A stretch of 64,000 bases of DNA from Diadophis punctatus similis (Eukaryota > Chordata > Lepidosauria > Squamata > Dipsadidae): NCBI GenBank assembly GCA_023053685.1, contig JALIGW010000001.1:155021466-155085465 (forward strand). The letters run 5' to 3'. Position numbers and translations under genes: made by a program. Under the pieces are notes generated by a model. That model saw only the letters and a list, made by a program, of their open reading frames with translations. It did not search any database and was not told the origin of the DNA. Shown here one piece after another: positions 60,102 through 64,000 of this stretch (the stretch's first letter is position 1; each line of letters starts with the position of its first letter).

Positions 60102-61634
60102 CTGTCAAGAAAATTCAACACATATTCTTTAAGATTCTTCAACACAGTGGGATTTCTCAAACTTAGATGCGAAATTAGGGGGTTATATAACAGTCCTTAA
60201 CACAAATAAGATGAGTTGGGTAGGAAAGGTGCCACCAGGAAAAAATAAATTGCTTGTAAAATGCTTATACTGCCTTAAGCAGCTTATTATTTTTGCATTA
60301 TTTTAGTGTATTCTTTCAAAGCATGTTTAAGTATAAATTGACAGAAACAAGACTAGAGACAATACAAATAGATTAGAATATTACCAGATGAGGGCATTTC
60401 TTCAATACATAAATACAGTATATTAACAAAAAGAGGTATTTAAATTGCTTAAATATCAAATAATTATTTGTCAACAGGAAACTACATTTGGATGTGAATA
60501 TATCAGTTACACTAACAATTAGTAGCAACTTTCAAAGGAAATATCTTAGCTCGTTAAAGGTAATCTGTGAGACTCAGATCATTAGTAACATCCGTCAAAT
60601 TTGCTTTATTTTAGAACTTAAATCATGATTTCAATCATTTTACAGGAAGTGGCAAAAGTCAAATTACTGTATTTAAATTACAGCAGATGTAATTTAAAAT
60701 GTTTGAAGTATTTCAATTACTGAGGAATGTAGATGTTTTTAAGTATATCTGAAAGTCTATTGTCAATTGATACCTCATTGAAATCTACCATAAAATTGTA
60801 TTTTATGTATTGTTAAATTTAAAAAAAAGATTATTTGGTTTGGAGGACTAACTTTCAGGATTTTCAATGTTTTTTTCAAATATATCCTATCTCATATTTG
60901 CAACAGTGCAAAATGAAATAACTTGCACACCTTACTGCATATGACACACACACAACCATTTAAAACCTGCATTAAAATATAGTAAGGAATTTTTATTAAT
61001 ACAAAACTTTTTTTGAATTTGGCTTTTTCAGTTCCATCAAGCTACCAAAGGATATTTGCAAGAATGTGCTTTCTGCAGAAATGATTATATTCATTATTCA
61101 GGTATGAATATTCAACCTCAAAGATAAAGATGGGATCACTCATTCTTTTCTGTAGAATAGCCACATTTACATAAATCATTTTCCACATAAGCCCACATTT
61201 CTTCAAAGTAGTCAAAATATGAATAGATTTTGTTCTATAATATTTTGGGGCTTTAGATATTTCCCCAAAAGGATGGGGAAAAAACTCTTCAAAAGAACTT
61301 AATGATTTTGTGAACAAAGGAGAAGCCAAGAAACTGAATTAAAAATGTTGGAGGGCAAAACTATACACAATCTTGGAAATATGATTATATTTAACACATT
61401 TGATTTTAAAATATAAATGGGGTGAGGGGATTTTCTTCCTTGCATGCAGTTACATAGGAAGCAATATTGCATTGCTTTATTGACCCAACAACCTCTGGAG
61501 AAGTAAGACAATTATAATAAAATCAGGATAGTTCCATTGATATTGCAGCACTAAAACTATTTTCAAAGAAACTACAGGGAATGTGAATATGTGCTTGCAT
61601 GTAATACATTCAGGGCAAAATTGATCCTTCTTAC
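60102..61634 (-). other. intron, no feature recognised
   Basis: AT-rich 1.5 kb intron. Small open frames at 61042-61511 on the minus strand are not exon-like. Confidence 0.45.
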
Positions 61635-62975
61635 TTTTCTCGGTCTTGTTCCAGGGCTTTTTGCTGGGCCTCCACTGTTGCTTGCAAGCCTGTCTGTTCC
61701 CTACAACTGTTGTTCAAAGTTGCGAGTTTCTGCTTTTGCTCCTCAATTTCTAGGGTGGAATGACGCTGTAAAGCAGAGTGCCGTCTTTCCAACTTAGCAA
61801 CTGCTTGTTCCAGTGCCTCCCGCTGCTGTTTTTGCCTTGATTCGAGAATTTCTTTCTCTTTTTTCCAAACCTTTTCTTCTTGACGAGCTACGTTGGCCGT
61901 GAATTCAAACGTTTCTTGAAGCTGCTGCAGCTCACTGGCACTAGCTCTGTATTGGGCAAGCTGTTCTTCTTTTTCTTCCATTTCTTTCTCAACCTCATAA
62001 AGTGTATTGTCCAAGCTTTGCAAGCCTCTGTCTAAAACTTCAGAAGCTCTTTGTTTTTCTTCCAGCAAAGCTGGCAAATGATTATTAATGTGATACAGAA
62101 GTTGTCGTTCCTTATGGTGCAGCCTATATTCATACACTCTTGTTTTGTTACATTCTTCCACAGCTAGTGCAGTATCGGGTGTGTTTTTGTCAAAATTTAA
62201 ACCCTCTGGGTGTACCTGTTTTAAATGATCCAGATTTTCTTGTTCTTCGATCATCTGTTTTTCTAGGTGATTTCTTTCTTGAACCAAGTCCCTCTCTAAG
62301 CTAGTCAATTGTTCTAGCTGTTTTCTCTTAAAATCCATGAAGTTACACTGTACCTTTTCTAACTCTTCACAGTCCTCCTCTGCTTCAGATCTGGCTTCTT
62401 TGACTCGCAAGAGAGATTCTCTGATGTCTTCCAGGTCCTTCTTCTCTTCTTCAACTCGTTGCAGATCCCCTCTTTTTAGCAGCTGTATCATGGTTTGTTT
62501 GTCTCTAAGCTGTTCTTCCAGGTTTGCCACCAACAATGCCTGTTCTCTTTCCTGAGCTTCCAATCTCTTTTTCTCCACTTCTAATTTTAAATACTGTTCT
62601 TCTTTTTCCTTCTTAAGCTTTTCCAGTTCATGAAAAATCTGCATTTTCTCCGCTTTTTCATTTTGATTAAGCTCTTGTAATCGCTGAAGTTCTTCTTTAA
62701 CGCTACCCAAAATTTCTTCTTCTTGTTTCTTTTTCTGAAGCTCTATTTCTTGCTGTTCCCGTAATCTCTCCTCTTCAAATTTTTCCTTTTCTGCCAATAA
62801 ATCTTTCATCCTGTTTTCTATGTGAAAGCTTCTCTTCTTAAGATTCTCCTCTTGTTTTCGGATTTCCAGCTGAACTATTTCAGTTTCTTTACGTTGTGAT
62901 TCTACTTCTTGTTGCATTCTTTCTAATTCAGCCTTGTTAGTTTTTTGTTTCTCCTCCATTTCTTCTATGAGTTTC
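61635..62975 (-). CDS. KIF16B: KIF16B large coiled-coil exon
   Basis: A 1341-nt exon with acceptor ATTTTAG (62976-62977) and donor GAAAA|GTAAGA. The same codon split on both sides makes it symmetric. Translation starts KLIEEMEEKQK and is Glu/Lys/Gln/Arg-rich with heptads for about 240 residues. It breaks at a conserved non-coil stretch (QVHPEGLNFDKNTPDTALAV, residues about 253-272), resumes at YEYRLHHKERQLLYHINN, and ends in a second coil with QQKALEQDREK. This is the stalk of KIF16B between the motor/FHA region and the PX domain; in the family it mediates dimerisation and regulation. The first ATG in the frame is internal to the protein and not a start. The motor exons are outside the window. 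Confidence 0.95.
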
Positions 62976-63204
62976 CTAAAATGTTTTAATGAAAGAGATT
63001 TTATTTATCTAAAGATATACCTAAAAATATAACATTGACATATCTGAATAATTACAATTGAGAATTATATTTCTCAATGGAATTATTGAGAAACAGCCCT
63101 TGATGAGTAAAACAACTATATATGTCATCTTTGAATCTAGATAAGGTGGCACTTCCATGGACTGAGCTAGTACACAATTTGGGGGGGGGGGGCTCTTGGA
63201 TTCA
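62976..63204 (-). other. intron with G run
   Basis: Intron sequence upstream of the coiled-coil exon. A run of 12 G lies at 63181-63192. No exon is seen. Confidence 0.4.

Positions 63205-64000
<796 letters not shown>

Noticed and set aside
60102..60160. Upstream Met extension of the 59946-60101 exon frame
   Set aside because: The acceptor TTTTCTTGACAG and codon phase put the exon start at 60101; the extension is intron that happens to be open.
62950..62959. Internal Met of the coiled-coil exon as a gene start
   Set aside because: The exon continues upstream of this Met to an acceptor at 62976, with the KLIEE residues before it; the start codon of KIF16B is outside the window.

Overview
The window is vertebrate nuclear DNA, most likely from a squamate reptile and probably a snake. 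It is AT-rich and intron-dominated, and full of hAT-type miniature transposons, tRNA-derived SINEs of the squamate kind and relics of several LINE clades (L1-like, L2/CR1-like and R4/Dong-like). Nothing prokaryotic or viral is recognisable. The species call is an inference from repeat style and protein divergence.

The only gene I can support is the 3' half of KIF16B, a kinesin-3 family endosomal motor also called SNX23, on the minus strand. Transcription runs from about 63 kb down to about 7 kb. Eight constitutive coding exons were placed by splice sites and reading phase: 61635-62975 (coiled coil), 59946-60101, 58567-58672, 56522-56572, then the PX-domain exons 43939-44061, 42335-42424, 20704-20787 and 7730-7888 (C-terminus and stop). 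All phases join without a break, giving 702 residues after the split codon. The motor and FHA exons lie beyond the right edge.

The standout is a ninth, very long exon at 53199-55259. It has a clean acceptor in phase with exon 56522-56572, stays open for 686 codons and ends in its own stop, with tandem AATAAA signals about 440 bases further on. Used as a terminal exon, it would give a KIF16B form that lacks the PX domain and carries a large tail that looks to me like tandem PH-like folds. I do not recognise the sequence from memory.

Layout: 1-7.7 kb is 3' flank and probable 3'UTR, with three related hAT elements and a pogo-like MITE; 7.7-20.7 kb is an intron with a hairpin, an RT relic and a nested CR1/hAT; 20.7-42.3 kb is a 21.5 kb intron with SINEs, palindromic MITEs, a CpG-rich hAT, L1-like and R4-like relics and a LINE nested in a MITE; 43.9-56.5 kb is a 12.5 kb intron that contains the alternative exon, another hAT with a 63-bp minisatellite, and LINE relics; 56.5-63 kb holds the upstream exons; the right edge is a LINE end running into a long (TA)n tract.
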